From positions 1-64,000 of the forward strand of contig QCHI01000008.1 in NCBI GenBank assembly GCA_003279655.1: a stretch of DNA of 64,000 nt, in the 5' to 3' direction. The notes under the pieces were generated by a model, which saw only the letters and a program-made list of their open reading frames with translations, searched no databases and had not been told where the DNA came from. The translations under genes were made by a program, and so were the position numbers. Source of the DNA: Prochlorococcus sp. AG-402-A21. GTDB taxonomy: Bacteria > Cyanobacteriota > Cyanobacteriia > PCC-6307 > Cyanobiaceae. Numbering within the stretch: position 1 is the stretch's first letter; every line of letters begins with the position of its first letter. Shown here piece after piece: positions 45,445 through 55,437 of the stretch.

Positions 45445-46773
45445 ATGACATTGCGTCTAATTTTTGTCCGTCATGGATTGAGTAGTTTTAATAAGGAAGG
45501 TCGTATTCAGGGAAGAAACAACCTTTCAACATTAACTAAAGAAGGACAATTACAAGCTGAAGCTGCTGGAAAAACAATTTCTTCTATTCCAATAGATGCA
45601 ATCTATAGCTCTCCTTTGCAAAGAGCCGCAGAAACCACAAAAATCATTATCAAACAACATGAGAGTGATCTTCAAGCAACTTATACAGATGAGCTCCTAG
45701 AGGTTGACCTCGGACCTTGGAGTGGTTTAACAAAGAATGAAATAAAAAATCACTTTCCAAAAGAGCATGCTATTTGGCAAAAAGAGCCAAGAGAACTAAG
45801 CATTAATAGAGAAGACGGTACAAAATTTCAACCAATTAAAGAACTTTTATATCAAGCCGAAAATTTCTTAAAAAATTTATTTAAAACTCATTCAGGCTCT
45901 GAAAAAACTATTTTGATAGTTGCCCATAACGCAATTCTTAGATGCTTGATACTGAAATTAATTAATGAGCCATCAAAAGGGTTTCGAAGATTGAAGTTAG
46001 ACAATGCCTCAATTTCAATTTGTAATATTACTTTTAATGAATGGAAAGATCGACATGTTCAAATTCAATGTCTAAATAACAACGCTCATTTATACCCTCG
46101 TATTCCCAAAAAAGGTAGTAACAAAAGAATTATTTTAGTCAGACATGGTGAAACAGACTGGAATAAACAAGGAAGATTCCAAGGTCAAATTGATATTCCC
46201 TTAAATAAGAATGGGCAATCTCAAGCAAAGGCCGCTAGTGAATTTTTAAAAAATACTATTATACAAAAAGCTTTTAGTAGTTCTCTATCAAGACCAAAAG
46301 AAACAGCTCAGATAATTCTAAATGAACATCCAGGGATCGAAATTTCTCTTAAAGACAACCTCAAAGAGATCGGGCATGGAAAATGGGAAGGCAAGTTGGA
46401 GTCTGAAATCAAGTCCGACTGGTCAGATCTTCTTAAAACATGGAAAACCTCTCCTGAAGAAGTTCAAATGCCGGAAGGAGAAAATATAAAAGAAGTCTCC
46501 ACAAGATCCATTGCAGGTTGGAATGAAATTTGCAAAGATCTAAAAAATGATGAGACTGCATTAGTTGTAGCTCATGATGCAGTTAACAAAACCATTCTTT
46601 GCCATCTATTGGGGTTAATGCCATCAAAAATTTGGATGATAAAGCAAGGCAATGGAGCCATTACAGTCATTGACCTCTCAGAAGAAGAAGGCCAACCAGA
46701 TCAAATTACCTGTCTAAATATCACTTCACATTTGGGAGGAATTATCGACTCAACAGCTGCAGGAGCACTTTAA
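45445..46773 (+). CDS. Double-domain histidine phosphatase (phosphoglycerate-mutase-like)
   Basis: This 442-aa protein has two full histidine-phosphatase domains in tandem. Domain 1 (about 3-205) has 'LIFVRHGLSSFNKEGRIQG' and the second catalytic His in 'TILIVAHNAILRCLI'. Domain 2 (about 225-425) has 'IILVRHGETDWNKQGRFQG' and 'TALVVAHDAVNKTIL'. Both have the RHG catalytic His and an active-site Glu candidate, so both may be active. It is annotated as phosphoglycerate mutase in many cyanobacteria but is more likely a broad phosphatase. It is followed after 4 nt by the dihydroorotase-like gene, indicating one transcript. Confidence 0.9.
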   Translation: MTLRLIFVRHGLSSFNKEGRIQGRNNLSTLTKEGQLQAEAAGKTISSIPIDAIYSSPLQRAAETTKIIIKQHESDLQATYTDELLEVDLGPWSGLTKNEIKNHFPKEHAIWQKEPRELSINREDGTKFQPIKELLYQAENFLKNLFKTHSGSEKTILIVAHNAILRCLILKLINEPSKGFRRLKLDNASISICNITFNEWKDRHVQIQCLNNNAHLYPRIPKKGSNKRIILVRHGETDWNKQGRFQGQIDIPLNKNGQSQAKAASEFLKNTIIQKAFSSSLSRPKETAQIILNEHPGIEISLKDNLKEIGHGKWEGKLESEIKSDWSDLLKTWKTSPEEVQMPEGENIKEVSTRSIAGWNEICKDLKNDETALVVAHDAVNKTILCHLLGLMPSKIWMIKQGNGAITVIDLSEEEGQPDQITCLNITSHLGGIIDSTAAGAL

Positions 46774-46777
46774 ACAA

Positions 46778-48052
46778 ATGAGTAGAAGTTATTTGTTTAA
46801 AGATATTCAAATCCTTGAAAAGGCTGGATCATCTTTAAAGAGAGAAACTGTTTTAATTAAAGATGGAGTGATCAAAGCATATGGCAGAAAAGCTCTTCAA
46901 AATGCAGAACTTTTAGGAATCAACCCTCAAAAAGCTAACAACATGCTTATAGCCCCTTGCCTTGTTGACCCTCATTCATTTTTAGAATCTCCCTTTAATG
47001 GTAAAGAAGAGAATATCTATACACTTATAGAGAAAGCAACTTTTTCTGGATATGGCCAACTAGGCATCTTGCCCAGAGGTGATTTATGGAGAGATCAAAT
47101 AGAGTCGATTATTTCTTTAAAGACTATCAAAAGTGATGTTTTAATACATTTATGGGGAGGTTATAGCCTGAGTGGGAAGGGGGTTACTCTCTCTAAGCAT
47201 TCTGAACTACTACGAAATGGAGCTATCGGCCTAAGTGATGACGATTTTATTCCTCCTATTGAGATTCTTAAGCAAGGTTTTTTACTTGGAGAGATGAAAA
47301 ATTCTCCTGTATTATTTGCACCAAGAGATAAATCACTCCAAGCAGGTGGGATGTCTAGACAGAGTGTGGGTACACTAAGAGCAGGTTGGCCTCCTGATCC
47401 TGTTGAAAGCGAGATTATTCCTCTTATACAATTACTTGAGCTTCATAAACAATACCCTGAAATCGCACTTAGGCTAATGAATATTTCAACATCTAGGGGT
47501 GTTTCAACCCTTAAAAATGCTTCTTCTAAGCTAATGTCAACTGCCTTATGGTGGCATTTAGTAAATGACAATTCAAGTCTTTCTCCTTTTGATATTGGAT
47601 GGAGCGTAACACCTTCATTAGGATCTCCCAGAGATAGAGACTCACTTATAAAAGGTTTAGAGGATGATGTTTTAACAGCAATATCTGTTCACTCCACTCC
47701 TACGGATGACTCCGAGACCAAGCTACCTGCGAATAAAAGAAAAAAAGGAATCAGTTGTTATAACCTTGTTTTACCTTTGCTTTGGGATCAATTAGTTAGG
47801 AAATCAGGATGGGGAGTGGAGAAATTATGGGAGAAAATTAGTTTTAGCCCTTCGAAATTTTTGAACCAACCTGAAGAAAAATTAAGTCTTAATAGTAACC
47901 GATGGTTATTGTTTGATCCCGACAAAGAATGGTTCCAATCCGATGAAAAGAAAAGTTTAACTACCGCAACTAATCAACCATTTAAAGAAAAAAAAATATA
48001 TGGGAAAGTTATAGATTGTGGGCTTATTAATCAAGCTTACCAAAACGACTAA
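46778..48052 (+). CDS. Dihydroorotase-like protein lacking metal ligands
   Basis: The protein (424 aa) has the amidohydrolase fold of dihydroorotase (PyrC) in outline: 'VLIKDGVIKAYG' in the N-terminal beta part, 'LIAPCLVDPHSFLESPF' where active enzymes have D-x-H-x-H-x-R-E-P, and 'GAIGLSDDDF' in the middle. The second metal-binding His of that motif is Phe and the Arg is Glu. The later 'MPN' is 'LPR', and the region equivalent to the HxED segment reads 'APRDKS'. It is therefore most likely an inactive partner or scaffold (a PyrX-like role) or has a new function. It is coupled to the phosphatase upstream; its end overlaps lepB by 26 nt. Confidence 0.82.
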   Translation: MSRSYLFKDIQILEKAGSSLKRETVLIKDGVIKAYGRKALQNAELLGINPQKANNMLIAPCLVDPHSFLESPFNGKEENIYTLIEKATFSGYGQLGILPRGDLWRDQIESIISLKTIKSDVLIHLWGGYSLSGKGVTLSKHSELLRNGAIGLSDDDFIPPIEILKQGFLLGEMKNSPVLFAPRDKSLQAGGMSRQSVGTLRAGWPPDPVESEIIPLIQLLELHKQYPEIALRLMNISTSRGVSTLKNASSKLMSTALWWHLVNDNSSLSPFDIGWSVTPSLGSPRDRDSLIKGLEDDVLTAISVHSTPTDDSETKLPANKRKKGISCYNLVLPLLWDQLVRKSGWGVEKLWEKISFSPSKFLNQPEEKLSLNSNRWLLFDPDKEWFQSDEKKSLTTATNQPFKEKKIYGKVIDCGLINQAYQND

Positions 48053-48719
48053 CAGGCCAAAAACGCCAGCTTGCTTTGCCAATTATTTCTTTATGAGGCA
48101 AGAACCCTCCTGCTGGCCAAAAACGACTATCCCAACTATTAGCTCGATTATCACCCAAAACGAAAACATGTCCTTTTGGAACAGTTGTAGTTATTGAACG
48201 ACATAGATTAAATTCAGGTGTACTTGGGCAAAAGTATTCAATATATGGTTCTTTTATCGAATTACCGTTTAAAATAATCTCTCCCTTACCATTAATCGAA
48301 AGGCGATCTCCTCCTACAGCAATTACCCTTTTAATATACGCATCACAAGCACGATCTGAAAAAGCAGGTATCCAAGAAATTAATGGAAAAGTTTTTAATG
48401 AGCATTGAAATTTAGACGGAATCAGTGTCTGCCTATCAGCTATCAATTTCTTATCAAAGGAATATGGTGAATTGAAAACTACAATTTCTCCACGAAAAGG
48501 AGACCTTTTGCGCAAAGAAAGTTTTTCAACAATCAGTCGATCATTTACTTTCAAACCTGGCAGCATAGACCCCGAGGGAATATATCTAGCTTCCGCTATA
48601 AAATGACGAATTCCTATATACAAAAGAATAGTTAGAGAAATAGGCCCCCAGGTATCTAAGAAGGAAAACCACCAAAATTTTTTTGATTTTCTTCTAGGGT
48701 CTAAATGATTTGGCTCCAC
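48027..48719 (-). CDS. lepB: Signal peptidase I
   Basis: LepB (230 aa) removes signal peptides of Sec and Tat substrates outside the plasma or thylakoid membrane. It has one membrane span near residues 27-46, the nucleophile Ser in 'RYIPSGSMLPGLKVNDRLIV', the general-base Lys in 'AYIKRVIAVGGDRLSI', and 'VPKGHVFVLGDNRANSWDSRFWP' features near 183-205. An insert of about 30 residues with two Cys lies between the Ser and Lys regions. It is convergent with the dihydroorotase-like gene. Confidence 0.95.
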   Translation of the reverse strand: MEPNHLDPRRKSKKFWWFSFLDTWGPISLTILLYIGIRHFIAEARYIPSGSMLPGLKVNDRLIVEKLSLRKRSPFRGEIVVFNSPYSFDKKLIADRQTLIPSKFQCSLKTFPLISWIPAFSDRACDAYIKRVIAVGGDRLSINGKGEIILNGNSIKEPYIEYFCPSTPEFNLCRSITTTVPKGHVFVLGDNRANSWDSRFWPAGGFLPHKEIIGKASWRFWPVSRFGKLD

Positions 48720-48800
48720 TGTGTTATCAAAAAATATATATAGGTTATTTTATTTCTAAAGGCTACTTGTTTTAAGCCAATAATAGACCACATGTAAATT

Positions 48801-49169
48801 TCAAAGTAATTTTTCAGCCCACTTTTCTTCTTTAAATCCAACTAAAAAGCATTTACTGGACTTATACAAAAAAGGTCTCTTTATTAATTTTGGTTCCATA
48901 CAAAGTTTCTCAAACAATTCCTTATCAGTCATTTTTTTGACAACATTCGAACCAATTGAACGATATATGACTCCACTAGTATTTAAAAGATATTTTCTAT
49001 CCCCATATAGCTCAACAGCTGAAACAAGCATTTCTTTAGATGGAGGAGATTTTAAAATATCAATTAAGTCAAAGGCAATATCATTTTTTTTAAGCCACTT
49101 GATCGCTTTGCGACAAGTTGTACATGAAGAATAACTAAATAATTTCAAGTTTTTAAAGCTTAGTATCAA
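48801..49169 (-). CDS. ArsC/Spx-family thioredoxin-fold protein
   Basis: This 122-aa protein resembles the ArsC/YffB/Spx group: 'LKLFSYSSCTTCRKAIKWLKKNDIAFDLIDI' features near residues 8-38 include a C-x-x-C, followed by 'ELYGDRKYLLNTSGVIYRSIG' and 'KRPFLYKSSKCFLVGFKEEKW' at the C-terminus. ArsC proper uses one Cys with an Arg triad; the C-x-x-C here is closer to the Spx/YffB type. It may be a glutathione- or thioredoxin-linked reductase or a regulator. It stands 82 nt from lepB and 31 nt from ppa, all on the minus strand. Confidence 0.82.
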   Translation of the reverse strand: MILSFKNLKLFSYSSCTTCRKAIKWLKKNDIAFDLIDILKSPPSKEMLVSAVELYGDRKYLLNTSGVIYRSIGSNVVKKMTDKELFEKLCMEPKLIKRPFLYKSSKCFLVGFKEEKWAEKLL

Positions 49170-49199
49170 TTATTTTATCCAAAAAAATCAAGTTAAAAG

Positions 49200-49727
49200 T
49201 TATTTACTTTTCATATCAGAACTATGTGCATCTATGCAACTTTTCAATAATTCATCAACAGCATCATAGTCTCTCCATCCGTCTATTTCGATTACCCTTC
49301 CTTCCAAACTTTTATAGGTTCTAAAAAATTCAGCTACATCCTCCAATTGATTTTGAGCTATTTGCTTAATAGTATTAATTTCTCTTTGTCTCGGATCGGC
49401 AGTAGGTACACATAGTAGTTTCCCATCGTAGGCCCCTGAATCATGCATATCAAGCACACCTATTGGTCGTGCCTTAATCAAGCAACCTGCAAAAGTAGGT
49501 TCTTCCATAACAACCATTGCATCAAGCGGTGCTCCATCCTCAGCAAGAGTATTTGGAATAAATCCATAATCAAATGGATATCTAACTGAAGAATGCAAAA
49601 CCCTATCAAGAGCCATAATTCCCGCAGAGCTGAAATATTCATATTTATTTCTACTTCCAGCTGGAATCTCAACAACTAGATTTACCAATCCAGGGGATGG
49701 GGAAGGAGGGAGATCACTCAGGTCCAT
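49200..49727 (-). CDS. ppa: Inorganic pyrophosphatase, family I
   Basis: Ppa (175 aa) hydrolyses pyrophosphate to pull biosynthetic reactions forward. Family I motifs present are 'VVEIPAGSRNKYEY' near residue 18, 'YPFDYGFIPNTLAEDGAPLDAMVVMEEPTF' features near 52-82 with the Mg-binding Asps, and 'GAYDGKLLCVPTADPR' near 98. The length is typical of the hexameric bacterial enzyme. The start overlaps the end of the upstream small membrane protein gene by 14 nt, which implies translational coupling. Confidence 0.97.
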   Translation of the reverse strand: MDLSDLPPSPSPGLVNLVVEIPAGSRNKYEYFSSAGIMALDRVLHSSVRYPFDYGFIPNTLAEDGAPLDAMVVMEEPTFAGCLIKARPIGVLDMHDSGAYDGKLLCVPTADPRQREINTIKQIAQNQLEDVAEFFRTYKSLEGRVIEIDGWRDYDAVDELLKSCIDAHSSDMKSK

Positions 49728-49965
49728 TTTGATTTATTGAAGTCGGAATGAAGCTTTTTGTGGTTTCTGGCCTTTCACTGATAACAGCTAAAAATGGTAC
49801 GCCAAGCATTACAAATACTATTGCTAAACCAATTAAAGAAGTTGAGGGACTATTAAAACTGTAAGGATCTTCATCATCAGAAGATTTTTTATCTGTTTCT
49901 TTATTAAACAAAGGAGGCTCAGACTCAGAAGATTGCTTCTTAATTAAATGTGGTTCTAAATCCAT
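49714..49965 (-). CDS. Small single-span membrane protein of unknown function
   Basis: This 83-aa protein has an acidic, Ser/Asp-rich N-terminal 42 residues, one hydrophobic helix at about 44-63 ('LIGLAIVFVMLGVPFLAVIS') and a short polar tail. I recognise no family. Its overlap with ppa (14 nt) and the same strand suggest that it is expressed with it. Similar small bitopic proteins are common and conserved in picocyanobacteria. It might be a thylakoid or plasma-membrane accessory, but nothing in the sequence decides that. Confidence 0.7.
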   Translation of the reverse strand: MDLEPHLIKKQSSESEPPLFNKETDKKSSDDEDPYSFNSPSTSLIGLAIVFVMLGVPFLAVISERPETTKSFIPTSINQNGPE

Positions 49966-50068
49966 GTAGAGATCGGAACAGATAAACCATTAGTTAAACT
50001 TGCGTAAATCAATTAAAAGAATGAATTAAATTAAAATTATATAGATATTATCCCACATTCAAGAATAA

Positions 50069-50530
50069 TTAAGCAGCCTTTCTTTCCTGATCCTTTAAAT
50101 GATTAGGAGTAGTCTGATTATTATCAGATTTTCCATCGAGTTTGTTACTAATAATTCTCAACTCCTCAAGTATTGCATTAAGAATATTTTGAGTTTCAGA
50201 TGATGGAGAATTAAATATTTCAACTGTCACTTCCTTAATTCTTAGAATGTCTTTTGCGAATCTTGCGACCTCATTAGGATGAAAAAGCAATTGATCTTTT
50301 TGATCACTTCTAAACTCAGTGTTGAGTTTTTTTGGATTGAATGGTGGGTTTAGGTTTCTAGTGTCAGTGTTTGTATACCTGTATACCGATGCTCTAGATC
50401 TATTCAATGTTTTCTGAACATCGTCAATGGTCAATAAAGAGTCAATTGATTTAGAAGCAGCATTAAATGTTTTATCAACAGACTCCTCAGATCTTCCAAT
50501 TGCTCCTGAATTCACTGACCCGTTAAACAT
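50069..50530 (-). CDS. Putative helix-turn-helix DNA-binding protein
   Basis: The protein (153 aa) has a helix-turn-helix at about residues 36-56, 'TIDDVQKTLNRSRASVYRYTN', of the kind that opens MerR-like and resolvase-type DNA binders. A basic, Asn/Pro-rich middle follows, then 'FHPNEVARFAKDILRIKEVTV' and a long C-terminal helix ('ILNAILEELRIISNKLDGK') likely to dimerise. It has no ligand-binding or catalytic domain, so a local transcription factor or chromosome-binding protein is more likely than a recombinase. It is divergent from proS across a 174-bp gap. Confidence 0.72.
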   Translation of the reverse strand: MFNGSVNSGAIGRSEESVDKTFNAASKSIDSLLTIDDVQKTLNRSRASVYRYTNTDTRNLNPPFNPKKLNTEFRSDQKDQLLFHPNEVARFAKDILRIKEVTVEIFNSPSSETQNILNAILEELRIISNKLDGKSDNNQTTPNHLKDQERKAA

Positions 50531-50704
50531 TGCTAAAGAAAGCGTCTAGAAAAACATGAGACAGAAGTTAGCAGATCTATCAAATTAACACCATGTACAT
50601 TTGGACACTTTAAGAAAACAACATGATTCCCGCACAATCAATATAGATCTTCATATCGCTAACACTCAAAGTACTAATGTCGGAAACATTTACATTTTAG
50701 GCTC

Positions 50705-52495
50705 ATGCGTGTCTCTCGCCTAATGCTGATTACCCTCCGAGACGTACCTGCGGAAGCCGATATAATTTCACACCAGTTACTCATAAGAGGAGGATTTATC
50801 AAACGGCTAACTGGAGGTATTTATGCTTACATGCCCTTGCTTTGGAAGGTTTTAAAAAAAATAACGAGAATTGTTGAAGAAGAATTAGAAACCAAAGGCT
50901 GTCTTCAAACTCTTCTCCCTCAACTTCAGCCTTCAGAAATATGGGAAAAAAGTGGGAGATGGAAGTCTTACACAGAAGGAGAAGGTATTATGTTTAGCTT
51001 AAAAGATAGACAAGGTAAAGAACTGGGATTGGGACCAACTCATGAAGAAGTTATAACTCAAATAATCTCCCAAACTATTCACTCTTACAAACAATTACCA
51101 ATAAATATATTCCAAATACAAACTAAATTCAGAGATGAAATTAGGCCAAGATTTGGGTTGATGAGAAGTAGAGAATTCATAATGAAGGATGCATACTCAT
51201 TTCATGAAAATGAGTATGACCTACAGTCAACTTATGCAGAGATGAGAAATGCATATAAGAATATTTTTACTAAGTGTGGGCTAGATTTTGTTTGTGTAGA
51301 TGCTGATAGTGGAGCTATTGGAGGTGCAGCATCTCAAGAGTTTATGGTTACAGCCGATTCTGGAGAAGATTTAATTCTAATAAGTACAGATGGTAAATAT
51401 GGTGCTAATCAAGAAAAAGCAGTCTCAACTTTTGAAGAAGGAGAATCATTAGCCAACAATAAGCCCTCAATAATCAAAACTACTAATCAAAAAACTATAG
51501 AAGAATTATGCAAATATAATGATTTCCATCCAAGTCAAATTGTAAAAGTTTTAGCTTATCTAGCAACGTGTGATGATAATAAAAAACATCCCGTTCTTAT
51601 AAGTATTAGGGGAGACCAAGAATTAAATGAAATTAAACTTTCTAATGAAATATCTCATAAATTAAAAAGAAATATTCTAGCTATTAGAGCGATTTCTAAC
51701 GAAGATATACAAAAGCAAGGTATAGATGATATTCCTTTTGGTTTTATAGGTCCTGATCTCAGTGATAATGTACTCTTAAAAGCAAAAGTTTGGGAAAAAA
51801 CATTTATAAGACTTGCAGACAATTCTGTAAAAGGTCTTAAAAGTTTCATATGCGGGAACAACATCAAGGATGAACATAAAGTATTTTATAATTGGAGTTT
51901 AATTAATACGAAACAGGTTGTATGTGACATTAGAAAAGCTAAGCCAGGGGATAGATGTATCCATGATGAAACACAAAATCTTCAAGAATGTAGAGGTATA
52001 GAAATAGGGCATATATTTCAATTAGGAACAAAGTATTCAAAATCATTAAATGCTACTTTTACTAACGAAAAAGGGATAGAAGATCCATTTTGGATGGGAT
52101 GCTATGGAATTGGTATTTCCAGATTAGCTCAAGCAGCAGTGGAACAAAATCATGATGATTTAGGTATTATTTGGCCCGTATCAATTGCCCCATTTGAAGT
52201 TATTATTATTATTGCCAATGTGAAAGATACTGAGCAAAAAAACATAGGTGAAGAAATCTATCAAAAGTTAATTCAAACTCAAATTGATGCACTACTTGAC
52301 GATAGGGATGAGAGAGCTGGAATAAAATTTAAAGATGCAGACCTTATTGGTATCCCTTGGAGAATTGTTGCTGGCAGAGAAGCCAAGTCTGGACTTGTTG
52401 AATTACATAATAGAAAGTCAAAAACTACAGAGATACTAGATCTATCATCAGTTTTTAAAAAACTTTCAGAAGAATTTAATACTAAAAAACTATAA
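50705..52495 (+). CDS. proS: Prolyl-tRNA synthetase, bacterial type
   Basis: ProS (596 aa) charges tRNA-Pro. The class II core is present: motif 1 region 'LLIRGGFIKRLTGGIYAYMPL' near residue 26, motif 2 'FRDEIRPRFGLMRSREFIMKDAYSFHE' features near 140-165, and motif 3 'GCYGIGISRLAQAAVEQNHDD' near 465. The editing (INS) domain sits between motifs 2 and 3 (about 235-400), and the anticodon-binding domain is C-terminal ('GIPWRIVAGREAKSGLVELHNR'). This is the bacterial, not the eukaryote-like, type. Confidence 0.97.
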   Translation: MRVSRLMLITLRDVPAEADIISHQLLIRGGFIKRLTGGIYAYMPLLWKVLKKITRIVEEELETKGCLQTLLPQLQPSEIWEKSGRWKSYTEGEGIMFSLKDRQGKELGLGPTHEEVITQIISQTIHSYKQLPINIFQIQTKFRDEIRPRFGLMRSREFIMKDAYSFHENEYDLQSTYAEMRNAYKNIFTKCGLDFVCVDADSGAIGGAASQEFMVTADSGEDLILISTDGKYGANQEKAVSTFEEGESLANNKPSIIKTTNQKTIEELCKYNDFHPSQIVKVLAYLATCDDNKKHPVLISIRGDQELNEIKLSNEISHKLKRNILAIRAISNEDIQKQGIDDIPFGFIGPDLSDNVLLKAKVWEKTFIRLADNSVKGLKSFICGNNIKDEHKVFYNWSLINTKQVVCDIRKAKPGDRCIHDETQNLQECRGIEIGHIFQLGTKYSKSLNATFTNEKGIEDPFWMGCYGIGISRLAQAAVEQNHDDLGIIWPVSIAPFEVIIIIANVKDTEQKNIGEEIYQKLIQTQIDALLDDRDERAGIKFKDADLIGIPWRIVAGREAKSGLVELHNRKSKTTEILDLSSVFKKLSEEFNTKKL

Positions 52496-52541
52496 ATCGA
52501 GCCCAAAGGACTCTAGAGTCTGTTCTAACTGCAATAAAAAA

Positions 52542-52976
52542 ATGATTTCTGCCTTTCATCACCTCTCCACCAGGTTGGTGAGGGCAGCTTTGGCTATTTG
52601 CCTAGGCTTCTGCCTCATGTTCTCTCAATTTGCTTCAGAAGTGAATGCAGCTAAAACACTAATGACTGGTGATTTTGCGAAAGACACAATTGCGGTCTCT
52701 ACAACTTTAAAAGAGACCATAACTTTGCCTAAAGAGGACAAAGGTCTTTCGGATGCTGAAAAAGAAGCTGTTTTTCTAATAAGTGATTACATTTCAAGAT
52801 ATAGAAATAGACCTCAAGTTAATACTTCCACGACTTTTACAACAATGCAGACTGCATTAAATGCTTTATCAGGTCATTACAAAACTTTTGCAAGCAGACC
52901 AGTTCCTGAAAATCTCAAAGAGAGATTAAACAACGAACTATCTAAAGCTGAGAAATTGGCAGTTAGAGATGATTAA
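52542..52976 (+). CDS. psb27: Photosystem II assembly protein Psb27
   Basis: Psb27 (144 aa) binds the lumenal CP43 loop during PSII assembly and repair. It has a long signal peptide (residues 1-34, hydrophobic 'LVRAALAICLGFCLMFSQF', cleavage likely near 'VNAAKT'). The mature four-helix domain shows 'GDFAKDTIAVSTTLKETITLP' near 43, 'EKEAVFLISDYISRYRNR' and 'LNALSGHYKTFASRPVPENLKERL'. Many cyanobacterial Psb27 proteins are lipoproteins; no L-x-x-C lipobox is found at the cleavage site here. A 12-bp palindrome, GACTCTAGAGTC (52509-52520), lies in the 46-nt gap after proS. Confidence 0.93.
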   Translation: MISAFHHLSTRLVRAALAICLGFCLMFSQFASEVNAAKTLMTGDFAKDTIAVSTTLKETITLPKEDKGLSDAEKEAVFLISDYISRYRNRPQVNTSTTFTTMQTALNALSGHYKTFASRPVPENLKERLNNELSKAEKLAVRDD

Positions 52977-52990
52977 AGATAATCTTTAAT
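52972..52990 (+). terminator. Weak hairpin at the end of psb27
   Basis: ATTAAAGAT-A-ATCTTTAAT overlaps the psb27 stop codon and is followed by TCATTTCTTT. It is almost all A-T, so the stem is weak, but no better terminator exists before purA. Treat it as a tentative transcript end. Confidence 0.3.
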
Positions 52991-53002
52991 TCATTTCTTT
53001 GA

Positions 53003-54385
<1,383 letters not shown>

Positions 54386-54418
54386 AAAGTAAATATATTT
54401 TCTTATAAAGTAAATTTA

Positions 54419-55426
54419 ATGACAAATAAAATCAACGAATCTTCTTTTGACGTTATAGGTATTGGAAATGCAATTGTAGACGTATTAACGAAAGCAGATG
54501 ATTCTTTACTTGAAAGACTATCTTTCATCAAAGGTTCAATGACCTTGATTGATGAAAACAAATCCAAAGAGCTTTATAAAATCGCTACCAAAGGAACTCA
54601 GAGTTCAGGAGGCTCAGTCGCAAATTCATTAGCATGTGTAGCCCAATTAGGGGGCAAGACAGCCTTCATTGGTAGGGTTAAAAATGACAAGCTTGGAAAA
54701 ATTTTTACAGAAGAAATTTCAAAAACTGGGACAATTTTCAAGACTCCTCCTTCTTCAGTTGGTCCTTCCACTGCGAGATGTCTGATTTTTGTTACTCCAG
54801 ATACTCAGAGAACCATGTGCACTTATCTGGGCGCCTCTGTTCAATTAGATCCGAATGATATTGATCTATCTGCTGTCAGCGAAGCCAAAATACTCTATTT
54901 AGAAGGATACCTTTGGGATAACCCAGCTGCTAAAAATGCATTTATTAAAGCTGCAGAAATAGCTAAAAATTCAGGTCGAAAAGTTGCGTTATCTCTTTCT
55001 GATTCATTTTGTGTGAGTAGACATCGCGAAAGTTTTATAAAGCTAGTTGAAGATTATATAGATATATTATTTGCAAATGAAGATGAAATAACAACTTTAT
55101 ATAAAACCTCTTCTCTAAATAAAGCAATTGAAAAATTGAAAAAGAAATGTGATCTTGCGGCAATCACAATTGGTAAAAAAGGCTCAATTCTAATTTCAAA
55201 AGGCAAAGAAATAAATATAAATCCTTTTATTCTTGGTAAGGCTATTGATACCACAGGTGCGGGAGATCTTTATGCTGGTGGTTTTTTAAAAGGAGTCGCA
55301 GATGGTCTAAAGCCAGAAATATCTGCAAAAATCGGATCTATTTGTGCAGGACATATAGTTACCCAACTAGGATCTCGCTCAAATACTAATCTTTTAAATT
55401 TGATTAATTCACATTTAGGATCCTAA
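54419..55426 (+). CDS. PfkB-family sugar/nucleoside kinase (possible adenosine kinase)
   Basis: The protein (335 aa) has PfkB motifs: 'VIGIGNAIVDVLTKADD' near residue 12, 'GGSVANSLACVAQLGGKTAFIGRVKNDKLG' features near 64-95, and 'AIDTTGAGDLYAGGFLKG' near 277, which holds the catalytic Asp and anion hole. Similarity to the adenosine/ribokinase branch is suggested by 'GSMTLIDE' and 'SGGSVANSLA'. Placement 33 nt after purA supports a purine role, with adenosine salvage to AMP the best guess. Fructokinase or another sugar kinase cannot be excluded. Confidence 0.85.
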   Translation: MTNKINESSFDVIGIGNAIVDVLTKADDSLLERLSFIKGSMTLIDENKSKELYKIATKGTQSSGGSVANSLACVAQLGGKTAFIGRVKNDKLGKIFTEEISKTGTIFKTPPSSVGPSTARCLIFVTPDTQRTMCTYLGASVQLDPNDIDLSAVSEAKILYLEGYLWDNPAAKNAFIKAAEIAKNSGRKVALSLSDSFCVSRHRESFIKLVEDYIDILFANEDEITTLYKTSSLNKAIEKLKKKCDLAAITIGKKGSILISKGKEININPFILGKAIDTTGAGDLYAGGFLKGVADGLKPEISAKIGSICAGHIVTQLGSRSNTNLLNLINSHLGS

Positions 55427-55437
55427 ACATTAAAACC

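Noticed and set aside
50531..50704. Small RNA of the Yfr2 type in the gap before proS, from a GGAAACA motif
   Set aside because: Only one copy of the motif is present, near 50681, and no paired stem presents it in a loop.
52509..52520. Palindrome GACTCTAGAGTC before psb27 as an operator
   Set aside because: It is a 12-bp palindrome without other support in a 46-nt gap after proS; noted in the psb27 entry but too weak for a separate call.
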